A stretch of 7,484 nt of DNA from Holosporaceae bacterium (GCA_031265715.1 JAISCG010000063.1:1-7484), one strand, 5' to 3'; shown: positions 1 through 5,335, numbered from the stretch's first letter. Program-made: numbers and translations. Notes: generated from the sequence alone by a model not told the origin.

Positions 1-200
1 ATTTAAAATGTTTAATGGCTCAGAAGGGCATCACGATTGCTCAATTAACAGAGCTGTCGAAATTATCCTCGGACACCATCTCAAGAGTTCGCCGCACGCA
101 AAAAATAGGAGAATGCCGACTACATACGCTGGAGAAAATAGCAAAAGCCCTGAAATGCAAGGTAAAGGATCTCTTTGAAGAGGAAAGAGACCCGGAGTAG
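1..200 (+). CDS. Small Cro/C1-type (XRE) HTH regulator, 5' end cut by window
   Basis: The reading frame is open to the left edge. The first methionine is at base 15, but the in-frame codons before it read L-K-C-L, and L-K-C-L-M-A-Q-K-G-I-T matches the first helix of Cro/C1 HTH domains, so the true start is probably upstream of the window. The HTH follows: recognition region S-S-D-T-I-S-R-V, then L-H-T-L-E-K-I-A-K-A-L and the closing K-V-K-D-L-F that is typical of the small single-domain subgroup (HTH_26/HTH_3 type, about 65-75 residues). There is no room for a ligand or protease domain, so it should act as a simple dimeric DNA binder in the cytoplasm. It ends 6 bp from the convergent cysteine-rich gene. 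It could be the regulator that binds the dyads found further on, but that is inference only. The family assignment is confident; the target and the start are not. Confidence 0.85.
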   Translation, partial: LKCLMAQKGITIAQLTELSKLSSDTISRVRRTQKIGECRLHTLEKIAKALKCKVKDLFEEERDPE

Positions 201-206
201 GTACCG

Positions 207-593
207 TTAACAATTTTCCACAACATTATTTCTCGCTCCGATGGCTCCGACCAATCCGCGGCAGCTGCGACAATCGACGCAATTTTCGCAGTTTTCGCAA
301 TTGATGCAATTTTCGCATTCTTTGCAGGAAAAGCAACTTTGACAATTTTTGCAATTTGTGCATTTTTCGCACGAATCGCACATCAAACAGTCAGTACAAT
401 AAAGAGACTCGCTGCATTTCGCGCAGTTGTTTAAAAAACTGCAACCAAAGCAAAATCTGCATTTTTCGCAATCGAAGCTCACCCCGCAGGCGCGGCATTC
501 TTTCAATTTTTCGGAATCCCAGCAATGTTTGCATGCAACGCAATCATGGCAGGAATCGCAATCGATATTTTCGTCAGGATCTTCAATTATCAT
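207..593 (-). CDS. Cysteine-ladder repeat protein (Cys every third residue)
   Basis: A 128-residue protein of no family I recognise. After an acidic N-terminus (MIIEDPDEN) it has 30 cysteines. Twenty-nine of them, from residue 12 to 111, fall on positions divisible by three. Of the 34 such positions, 29 are Cys and the other five are Ser (27, 39, 63) or Leu (30, 54). From residue 66 to 111 there are 16 successive Cys-x-x-Cys steps, often with Asn or Glu between. A short tail ends in an out-of-register Cys. No signal peptide is visible, so it is probably cytoplasmic unless exported by another route. The start at 593 is chosen because an AGAGG Shine-Dalgarno lies 5 nt upstream; an upstream TTG at 650 and ATG at 626 have poorer sites. 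The pattern could bind metal or form a stacked solenoid; which of these is unknown. A decayed copy of the dyad lies about 100 bp upstream of the ATG, as for the small exported genes. Confidence 0.8.
   Translation of the reverse strand: MIIEDPDENIDCDSCHDCVACKHCWDSEKLKECRACGVSFDCEKCRFCFGCSFLNNCAKCSESLYCTDCLMCDSCEKCTNCKNCQSCFSCKECENCINCENCENCVDCRSCRGLVGAIGARNNVVENC
279..317. repeat. 9-bp periodic repeat inside the cysteine-ladder gene
   Basis: The trinucleotide gca (Cys codon TGC on the coding strand) recurs at 279, 288, 297, 306 and 315, spaced exactly 9 bp, with ttttc or similar between. This is the DNA image of the Cys-x-x tripeptide repeat. Near-identical units suggest recent tandem expansion at the C-terminal end of the repeat. 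Confidence 0.7.
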
Positions 594-693
594 TATCACC
601 TCTTTTTCTCCAACTGGACAAAACATATAACCTTTGCAATTCGGAATCAAGCGAAAAAAATAAAAATCTCAAAATTTTATTTAAAGAGGTTTA

Positions 694-709
694 TGCCGAT
701 ATATCGTAA
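694..709 (-). promoter_or_regulatory. Degenerate copy of the TTACGA dyad
   Basis: Read on the minus strand this is TTACGATATATCGGCA. The first nine bases match the consensus TTACGATATTTCGTAA exactly and the distal half is decayed. It lies 100 bp upstream of the ATG at 593 of the cysteine-ladder gene, close to the 89-108 bp seen for genes A, B and C, and in the same orientation relative to the gene. Confidence 0.45.
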
Positions 710-722
710 CATCAGCTACACA

Positions 723-746
723 ATTTTACTGATTTTCCAGTAAAAT
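723..746. repeat. 9-bp inverted repeat in the divergent intergenic region
   Basis: ATTTTACTG and CAGTAAAAT form a perfect 9-bp dyad with a 6-nt centre (ATTTTC). It is followed by GTTTTT on the plus strand. No plus-strand gene ends just before it, so an operator or a chance AT-rich hairpin is as likely as a terminator. Confidence 0.35.
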
Positions 747-765
747 GTTTTTATAAAAATTTATC

Positions 766-793
766 TTGTTTTTCTCTCTCATAGTTGTTATAC
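766..793 (+). promoter_or_regulatory. Possible sigma70 promoter for the beta-barrel gene
   Basis: TTGTTT (766-771) and TTATAC (788-793) are 16 bp apart. A start near 800 would place the dyad at 806-821 just downstream of the transcription start, a position suited to repression. The alternative pair TTGTTA (785-790) and TACGAT (807-812) has the same spacing and would put the -10 inside the dyad. The match is modest. Confidence 0.3.
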
Positions 794-805
794 ATCCTTT
801 TAATA

Positions 806-821
806 TTACGATATTTCGTAA
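806..821 (+). promoter_or_regulatory. Dyad TTACGATATTTCGTAA upstream of beta-barrel gene
   Basis: A perfect 6-bp inverted repeat (TTACGA / TCGTAA) around TATT. It ends three bases before the AAGGAGG ribosome-binding site of the outer-membrane protein gene. A protein bound here would cover the leader or block transcription. The same sequence recurs upstream of genes A, B and C. Confidence 0.7.
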
Positions 822-833
822 CAAGGAGGTACC

Positions 834-2216
834 ATGCGCTATTTGCTGACTTTTTCGACATTATTATTTGTATTTAATCTGTGCGCCGAGCATATTTCCG
901 ACACCGACAAAACAAAGGAAACGGAAGGCTCCTTTAATTCGTCGGCAAACGATTTTGAAGGCGGATACTGCGGACTCGGCGTAAACATCGGAATGCAAAA
1001 AACCTCCGCCACAGGAAACAGAGAATTCAAAAACGCCTCCGAAAGCGCCTATTCGAGTACATTCGGAGGAGTCGCCGCAATCGGATATCAAAAGGTGCTT
1101 TGCGGAAACTGCTTCATCGGAGCAGAAGTCGGCGTCGATTTCGGATCAGGTCCGAAACGCCTCAGAGTAGGTGGACAATTAAACGAAAATTCCGCAGGAT
1201 TCGGGTATTTACGGAGACAGTATGCTATATCTCAGGTTTTCAGCTCTCATTTCAGGGTATTATCTCCCTATTTGATCCCAACGATACCTCTTAACAGCGC
1301 TCAAATAGACGGCAATGTGTGGCGTAACTTTTTAAAAGTGAACAGATATCTCGGAGGATCAAACGATGCAGGATTAGCAAATCCGGATGGCACGCCCGGA
1401 GCAGCAATTGCAAATTTTGTTAACGGAGCCTATCGAGCATTGTTTGTTGATCCCGGAAATGAGCCGCTTGCCTCATATTTCAGCTTCTTGGAACAAGATG
1501 TTGCCAATAGTTTGTCGTTAACATTTGGAAGAGGTAATCCCTCCCTTGCTTTACGGGAATTAAGAAATTTTATAGTTGCATCTAATCCCGATCTTGCCAA
1601 TACATTAAGAAGTATCGGAGAAAACGATATCGGCGGATTGGCGGGTTCCAACATAAACGGAGCACTTGCTTTGGTTGATCCGCAGGCGATTATACGTCTG
1701 CTGAGTTTATTTACGGGAAGCGTACCGAATTTTAACGATATCGGCATAGCGAATGCGGCTTTATTCGGCGGAGACATAAACCGTGTAAATAACGCGATCA
1801 GGTGGGCTTTCAGTGGGAATTTTTTAGAAAACGCCACCCTTGAAATCGCCAATATATCAAAAAAATCTTCATTTGGCGTGTCTCTTTATTTGGCTCTGAA
1901 AGTCGGATATTTTTATGATGAAATAAAAACATGCTTATACGCAAAAATCGGAATTACTCAGTTAAACGGATACACTATTCCGGCAAGCAACATATACGGA
2001 CTGCAAAACGAAAAATTCAACAAAATTACTCCTTTTGCAGCTCTTGGAGTCATGAGAAATATCAACAACAACTGGGGAATCATCGTCGAAATTTCTCATG
2101 CTTTTAAAACAAAGAAAAAACTGCGCGACATTGAAATATTCGGACACAGAATAAAAAACAACGTCGAGATCAGCAGAAGCGACATTAGAATTATGGCAAC
2201 GTACAGCCTCCGATAG
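834..2216 (+). CDS. Exported outer-membrane beta-barrel with large inserted domain
   Basis: A 460-residue protein. Residues 1-19 form a signal peptide with hydrophobic core LLTFSTLLFVFNL and a likely signal-peptidase I site at Cys-Ala/Glu; it lacks a proper lipobox. The mature protein starts with a polar stretch and then amphipathic beta strands: GGYCGLGVNIGM (43-54), FGGVAAIGYQ and CFIGAEVGVDFG (about 77-104). Matching strands return at the C-terminus: FGVSLYLALKVGYFYD, CLYAKIGITQLNG, TPFAALGVMRNI, WGIIVEISHAF and the last strand DIRIMATYSLR. This is the pattern of the 8-10-stranded opacity/surface-antigen barrels, which are usually about 200-250 residues long. The extra length is one insertion, roughly residues 152-344, mostly Ala/Asn/Gly/Leu-rich and probably helical, likely exposed at the surface. 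The protein ends in Arg rather than the usual aromatic residue. AAGGAGG lies 4 nt before the ATG. The partner or ligand is unknown; porin, adhesin or evasion roles are all possible. Confidence 0.85.
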   Translation: MRYLLTFSTLLFVFNLCAEHISDTDKTKETEGSFNSSANDFEGGYCGLGVNIGMQKTSATGNREFKNASESAYSSTFGGVAAIGYQKVLCGNCFIGAEVGVDFGSGPKRLRVGGQLNENSAGFGYLRRQYAISQVFSSHFRVLSPYLIPTIPLNSAQIDGNVWRNFLKVNRYLGGSNDAGLANPDGTPGAAIANFVNGAYRALFVDPGNEPLASYFSFLEQDVANSLSLTFGRGNPSLALRELRNFIVASNPDLANTLRSIGENDIGGLAGSNINGALALVDPQAIIRLLSLFTGSVPNFNDIGIANAALFGGDINRVNNAIRWAFSGNFLENATLEIANISKKSSFGVSLYLALKVGYFYDEIKTCLYAKIGITQLNGYTIPASNIYGLQNEKFNKITPFAALGVMRNINNNWGIIVEISHAFKTKKKLRDIEIFGHRIKNNVEISRSDIRIMATYSLR

Positions 2217-2218
2217 CA

Positions 2219-2542
2219 CTACAGAGTCGGAAAACTCTGCTCCAGGTCATCTGCTATAGTATTAATTAATTGTTGTGCCGATGATAGAGGAAGCATATGG
2301 GCACTTCTTCTTATCCCATTAACAACTTCAGCAACAAAATCTTTGATATCCTTATTAAGTTGCACATAGGCAGCATTGCTGGCTTGTAACTCTTGAATTG
2401 CGTTCAATAAAGTCGTTTTGTCTGTATTCTCATCCATCTTTGCAATATCAATTTTTTTCACAGCTGCCTCATGATCTACACATTTTACATCAAGTAAAAC
2501 AAAACCTATTCCAGCCAAAGCAATTATTATTTTCTTATTCAT
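2219..2542 (-). CDS. Small exported protein A (A/B/C paralog family)
   Basis: A 107-residue protein of unrecognised family. MNKK followed by IIIALAGIGFVLL is a signal peptide; cleavage should fall near residues 20-24. The mature part is helical and charged: K-I-D-I-A-K-M-D-E-N-T-D-K-T-T-L-L, then ELQASNAAYVQL, DFVAEVVNGIR and the end SAQQLINTIADDLEQSF. These blocks are shared with B and C nearby. It converges on the beta-barrel gene with two bases between the stop codons. The start is supported by a GAGGG site upstream of the ATG at 2542 and by alignment with C. The dyad lies 108 bp upstream, followed by a leader that can form two hairpins. The neighbours and signal peptide suggest a periplasmic or secreted role; no catalytic motif is visible. 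Confidence 0.8.
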   Translation of the reverse strand: MNKKIIIALAGIGFVLLDVKCVDHEAAVKKIDIAKMDENTDKTTLLNAIQELQASNAAYVQLNKDIKDFVAEVVNGIRRSAHMLPLSSAQQLINTIADDLEQSFPTL

Positions 2543-2567
2543 GTTTCTTCCCTCTTCTTATTTTCCT

Positions 2568-2608
2568 GAAGCGTGTGCTTCGACAAGTTTGAACATTTCA
2601 TTCTTGTC
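2568..2608 (-). promoter_or_regulatory. Two adjacent hairpins in the leader of gene A
   Basis: Read in the gene sense: GACAAG (2603-2608) pairs with CTTGTC (2582-2587), and directly after it GAAGC (2577-2581) pairs with GCTTC (2568-2572) around the loop ACAC. Both stems are kept in gene C. The second is about 25 nt from the ATG, so it could affect translation or mRNA stability. Confidence 0.45.
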
Positions 2609-2650
2609 AATAATTATCATAAGGAGATAAAGTTAAAACAAAGTTAATTT

Positions 2651-2666
2651 ATACGAAATATCGTAA
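2651..2666 (-). promoter_or_regulatory. Dyad upstream of gene A
   Basis: On the minus strand it reads TTACGATATTTCGTAT, 15 of 16 bases as in the copy at 806. It is 108 bp upstream of the ATG of gene A and only 19 bp past the stop codon of gene B, so A has its own control site even if B reads through. Confidence 0.65.
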
Positions 2667-2685
2667 TATTTTTTTCGAGCACGCT

Positions 2686-3003
2686 TTACGGAGTCGGAAG
2701 ATTTTGCTCTAAATCGTCTGCTATACCACTCAACAAATCTTTTGCTGACTGCAAGGGTTGACGATCAACTATATTTCTAATGCCGACAACAACAGCAGTA
2801 ACAAAATCTCTAACATCTCTGTCGAGTTGCACATATGCAGCATTACCAGCCTGCAATTCACGAATTACGTTTTGCTGATCACAAATTATACCTAGTAAAG
2901 TCGTTCTACTTGTACTCTCATCTATCCTTGCAATATCGTTTTTTTCTATACCAACTGCACATAATGCTGAAAAAACAGCAACCATAACAAAAAAAGACCT
3001 CAT
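2686..3003 (-). CDS. Small exported protein B (A/B/C paralog family)
   Basis: A 105-residue relative of A and C. MRSFFVMVAVFSALCAVG is a signal peptide unrelated in sequence to those of A and C. The mature part keeps the family blocks: EKNDIARIDES, TTLL, ELQAGNAAYVQL, DFVTAVVVGIR, then VDRQPLQSAKDLL and GIADDLEQNLP. The last two blocks are almost identical to C, while the middle is closer to A. The start at 3003 is chosen because AGGAG lies 7 nt upstream and because it gives the length of A; in-frame starts at 3018 and 3072 would add residues before the signal peptide and lack as good a site. No terminator is seen between B and the dyad of A. It lies between the arms of the inverted repeat. 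Function unknown; helical and acidic at the end. Confidence 0.8.
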   Translation of the reverse strand: MRSFFVMVAVFSALCAVGIEKNDIARIDESTSRTTLLGIICDQQNVIRELQAGNAAYVQLDRDVRDFVTAVVVGIRNIVDRQPLQSAKDLLSGIADDLEQNLPTP

Positions 3004-3092
3004 TGCCAAACTCCTCATCTTTACAAAAAACAACAACCACAAATTGCATGTCTTTATGTATAACAGGCTCACTACATTTATTCAATACCTTA

Positions 3093-3108
3093 TTACGAAA
3101 TATCGTAA
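3093..3108 (-). promoter_or_regulatory. Dyad upstream of gene B
   Basis: On the minus strand it reads TTACGATATTTCGTAA, identical to the copy at 806-821, and is followed by TAAGG (CAAGG at the 806 copy). TATAAT precedes it directly and may serve as a -10 element, though I see no convincing -35. It is 89 bp upstream of the ATG at 3003. Confidence 0.65.
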
Positions 3109-3190
3109 TTATAAACTCCTGCAATTCAGAGTGTATAAGATATATGTATGTTATATTTTATTGAAAATAAAAGGTGCACTCAAAAAAATA

Positions 3191-3206
3191 TTACGATATT
3201 TCGTAT
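3191..3206 (+). promoter_or_regulatory. Dyad upstream of gene C
   Basis: TTACGATATTTCGTAT, identical to the gene A copy read in its own sense. It is 107 bp upstream of the ATG at 3314. With the gene B copy at 3093-3108 it brackets the B/C divergent promoter region, 82 bp of very AT-rich DNA. Confidence 0.65.
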
Positions 3207-3248
3207 AAATTAACTTTGTTTTAACTTTATCTCGTTAGAATGATTTTT

Positions 3249-3289
3249 GACAAGGGCGAAGGGTTCAAACTTGTCGAAGCGTGTGCTTC
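3249..3289 (+). promoter_or_regulatory. Two adjacent hairpins in the leader of gene C
   Basis: GACAAG (3249-3254) pairs with CTTGTC (3270-3275), followed at once by GAAGC (3276-3280) and GCTTC (3285-3289) around the loop GTGT. The stems match those before gene A, but the loop is the reverse complement of the A loop (ACAC). Confidence 0.45.
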
Positions 3290-3313
3290 AGGAAAAAAAG
3301 AAAGGATAGAAAC

Positions 3314-3793
3314 ATGGATAAGAAAATAATAATTGCTTTGGTCGGAATAGGTTTTGTTTTATGTGATGCAGAGTGTATACGAGATTATGGTGCTTTGGGT
3401 GATGCTCATGCCCTAGCACAACGAAGGGAAATTGATAGAGCTGATACAGAAACAGGAAAACATCAGAAATGGAAAACAGTTACTAAGCGATTGAGGACTA
3501 ATATTAATGCTTTGCGCACACAAATGGGGCAAGCACCTGTCGCATGGCAAGGTCTTAATCTTAATGCGCACCTGGATCAAATTGATGTAGCTATGCAATT
3601 GGGTGATTTGATAACAATAATAGGAAATCTCCAAGGTGATAACGCCGCAAATACGCAACTGATAGCTGATATGCGCGTTTTTGTTGCAAACGTTGTTGGA
3701 GGCGTTAGAGCTATAGTCGATCGCCAGCCTTTACAATCAGCAAAAGATTTATTAAATGGTATAGCTGATGATTTAGAGCAAAATCTTCCATAA
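3314..3793 (+). CDS. Small exported protein C (A/B/C paralog family, long form)
   Basis: A 159-residue protein. The first 20 residues (MDKKIIIALVGIGFVLCDAE) match gene A at both protein and DNA level and form the signal peptide. Then REIDRADTETGK recalls the DIAKMDENTDK block of A. About 60 residues found in neither A nor B follow (HQKWKTVTKR through AMQLGD, with WKTV, LRTNINALRTQMG and WQGLN). The C-terminal module NAANTQL, VFVANVVGGVRAIVDRQ, SAKDLLNGIADDLEQNLP is nearly that of B. C is thus a mosaic: the promoter and signal are A-like and the C-terminus B-like. The ATG at 3314 is preferred over a GTG at 3281 because AAGGA precedes it, it aligns with A, and the GTG lies inside a leader hairpin. 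The stop codon is 80 bp from the next gene on the same strand. Function unknown. Confidence 0.82.
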   Translation: MDKKIIIALVGIGFVLCDAECIRDYGALGDAHALAQRREIDRADTETGKHQKWKTVTKRLRTNINALRTQMGQAPVAWQGLNLNAHLDQIDVAMQLGDLITIIGNLQGDNAANTQLIADMRVFVANVVGGVRAIVDRQPLQSAKDLLNGIADDLEQNLP

Positions 3794-3873
3794 ATCTATT
3801 CTTATTGGTTCTTAGAGAAAAGGGAGCGATTCAAACTTCCCTGAATTGTTCATGGCTTAAGTGGAGAAAAATT

Positions 3874-4887
3874 GTGAAAAATACTGTTATTTTTATGGCG
3901 ACTGCAATTATATGCAACTATTCATTGTCTATGAATAGAGAGGTTAATCAATATGAAATGTATCTACCAAACTCCATAGCTTTGGAAAACGAAGTTGGCG
4001 GTATGCTCAATCAACTCCGAGCCAACCGTTTTGATCAACGTCTGCAATTGCTCCTTTTTCGGGCGTTGAGCGGATTTGATTATCGGAATCCTGCCGAGAC
4101 GAATAGAATCGCCACGGTAAATCAGAGGTTAAGTGCCTGCGTGCAACGAATTGCGCAGGGAGACGGAGTGTTGCAGCGTGCGGCGCAAATTCGTGACGAA
4201 ATTCAAGGCGCGCTCGATGTTGAATCTGATCAGTCCGTAATTGCGGCAACATTGAGAAAAGCGATTGATACGGTAGATTCATACACGGATGGTGATCCGA
4301 ATCCGCCGAATGATAATTGTCCGGAGTTTTCGCCGGTGCCGGCAGTTGACGCTTCCGCCCCGGCGGGGGATAGCGGAAGCTCTGCAAGTGATGACCCGGT
4401 GCCTCCTCCGTCAAATCCTTTGCCGGCAAGACGCCCTCCTCCTCCTGTTTCACCGGGAAAACGGGCAGCGGCGCCTGCTGCTCCTGCTCCCAAGCCTGAT
4501 TGCTCCACCTTTGACGGATTGATTGCTTACATAAAGAACAAAATATCGACTGCGGTACAATATAAGTCAGGTAACCTTAACGGGGAGGTTGCTTTCTTGT
4601 TTTGGCATGATTACAGAAGTACTCTTATCCAAAGGCTCGATCTTATCGCAGCTATCCCGGTTATCACAGGAAATGAAGAGAAAAATAAAGAGAAAGGCGA
4701 AGCGTTGGTTAACTTAGTGAATGAAATGCGAGATAGAAGTAAAGATAAACAAAATAAATTTATTACCGATATCATCAGAAAGTTGGATTCTTGTTTGGAG
4801 TGCAATGATCTCTACAGATTCGGAACGCCAATGCCCGGGAGACCTTCGCCCATACAGAGTCTTAAGAAACGCAGAACCGAATCCTGA
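3874..4887 (+). CDS. Exported proline-rich two-domain protein
   Basis: A 337-residue protein of no family I recognise. The GTG at 3874 is chosen as start: GGAG lies 7 nt upstream and it gives a good signal peptide (MKNTVIFMATAIICNYSLS). A TTG at 3805 would add 23 residues in front of this signal. Residues 21-140 are charged and helical (for example ALENEVGGMLNQLRANR and VLQRAAQIRDEIQGAL). Residues about 141-209 are a Pro/Ala/Ser-rich linker that contains PVPPPSNPLPARRPPPPVSP. Residues 210-315 form a second helical domain, and the tail ends in basic LKKRRTES. The layout, two helical domains around a disordered proline-rich hinge, is common in secreted effectors and surface linkers, but no catalytic motif is visible. 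It follows gene C by 80 bp without a dyad of its own, so it is probably in the same transcript. A terminator-like hairpin lies after it. Confidence 0.75.
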   Translation: MKNTVIFMATAIICNYSLSMNREVNQYEMYLPNSIALENEVGGMLNQLRANRFDQRLQLLLFRALSGFDYRNPAETNRIATVNQRLSACVQRIAQGDGVLQRAAQIRDEIQGALDVESDQSVIAATLRKAIDTVDSYTDGDPNPPNDNCPEFSPVPAVDASAPAGDSGSSASDDPVPPPSNPLPARRPPPPVSPGKRAAAPAAPAPKPDCSTFDGLIAYIKNKISTAVQYKSGNLNGEVAFLFWHDYRSTLIQRLDLIAAIPVITGNEEKNKEKGEALVNLVNEMRDRSKDKQNKFITDIIRKLDSCLECNDLYRFGTPMPGRPSPIQSLKKRRTES

Positions 4888-4918
4888 GAAGTTTTCAAAT
4901 TTTCTATACTCCTTTATT

Positions 4919-4954
4919 CGGCAGCCGCAAATAAAGAGCGACTGCCGGTTTTGG
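4919..4954 (+). terminator. Hairpin terminator after the proline-rich gene
   Basis: CGGCAG-C-CGC (4919-4928) pairs with GCG-A-CTGCCG (4938-4947): nine pairs around one C-A mismatch and a 9-nt loop, followed by GTTTTGG. It lies between two convergent genes. The T-run is short, so efficiency is uncertain. Confidence 0.55.
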
Positions 4955-4963
4955 TTGAGTATT

Positions 4964-5335
4964 TTACTTTCTGATAAGCAACAAAGCGTTATTTATCACC
5001 TTGGGCATATTCTCATTTAGCGGTGCGCTGAAATCGATGCGGTCGGTCGCAACCTGCGTCATTCCTTCTACTCGATACCCGTTTTCCTGAAACAAAGCGA
5101 GTACGTCATATATATTACTCGCTTTGCTGCTGAAAATGAATTCCGCAAACCCCTGCGTTTTGAGTTCTTCCGCTGTCACCATCACATCGTCTTCTCGGAT
5201 GGAATTATCAAATATCAGCGTATCCGAGGCGTAGGCTTGTGCTTTATGATAGGCGCGGCAGACATTGTTGTAGCCTGCATTTTTTTGGTTCGCTTCGATG
5301 GTAGCTTTATTTTCGTATTTTTCAATTTTTATCAT
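4964..5335 (-). CDS. Cytoplasmic protein of unknown function, 123 aa
   Basis: A 123-residue soluble alpha/beta protein without signal peptide or membrane segment. It opens with MIKIEKYENKATIEANQKNAG and a helix with RAYHKAQAYASDT. It continues with alternating short strands and helices: LIFDNSI, DVMVTAEELKTQGF, AEFIFSSKASNIYDVLALFQENGYRVEGM, then TQVATDRIDFSAP. The middle recalls small Firmicutes proteins with a pattern like EVIWDEDV...LKE.GI..FTISS....LI..L..FE..G..M.GLT.V (DUF7698-type), from memory and unverified. AGGAG lies 7 nt before the ATG. A near-consensus promoter 35-63 bp upstream of the ATG shows that it is its own transcription unit, unlike the dyad-controlled genes to its left. 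The role is unknown; its different style of expression suggests a separate origin. Confidence 0.8.
   Translation of the reverse strand: MIKIEKYENKATIEANQKNAGYNNVCRAYHKAQAYASDTLIFDNSIREDDVMVTAEELKTQGFAEFIFSSKASNIYDVLALFQENGYRVEGMTQVATDRIDFSAPLNENMPKVINNALLLIRK

Larger units (their letters stand above)
2477..2680 (-). repeat. Left arm of inverted promoter/leader/signal-peptide repeat
   Basis: On the minus strand this stretch reads the same, with scattered changes, as 3178-3379 on the plus strand. It holds the dyad, the leader hairpins, the ribosome-binding site and the first 22 or so codons of gene A. Bases 2624-2675 are a perfect 52-bp match to 3182-3233. The two arms are in opposite orientation and flank gene B. 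Confidence 0.85.
3178..3379 (+). repeat. Right arm of inverted promoter/leader/signal-peptide repeat
   Basis: Inverted copy of 2477-2680, with the first 52 matching bases (3182-3233) perfect. It supplies gene C with its dyad, leader, ribosome-binding site and signal peptide. Similarity stops about 22 codons into the gene, where A and C differ in sequence and length. Confidence 0.85.

Noticed and set aside
594..650. TTG start at 650 (and ATG at 626) for the cysteine-ladder gene
   Set aside because: The ATG at 593 has an AGAGG site at ideal spacing and begins a compact protein. The upstream starts have weaker or closer sites, and the extra residues lie over the 5' leader.
1430..1852. 140-codon minus-strand frame inside the beta-barrel gene
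   Set aside because: It is a shadow of the inserted domain's coding frame, without a ribosome-binding site or recognisable features.
2222..2239. Hairpin CAGAGT/ACTCTG as terminator of the beta-barrel gene
   Set aside because: It lies inside the end of gene A and no T-run follows on the plus strand.
3004..3072. Start at 3072 for gene B
   Set aside because: AGGAG sits just upstream of the ATG at 3003, and starting there gives a standard signal peptide and the same length as gene A.
3281..3313. GTG start at 3281 for gene C
   Set aside because: It lies within a leader hairpin, adds a basic stretch before the signal peptide, and does not match gene A, which starts at the equivalent of 3314.
3805..3873. 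TTG start at 3805 for the proline-rich gene
   Set aside because: It would bury the signal peptide behind 23 residues. The GTG at 3874 has GGAG at good spacing.
4007..4508. Minus-strand open frames opposite the proline-rich linker
   Set aside because: They are open because the opposite strand is G+C-rich and proline/alanine-coding. They have no ribosome-binding sites, and the plus-strand protein has clear architecture.
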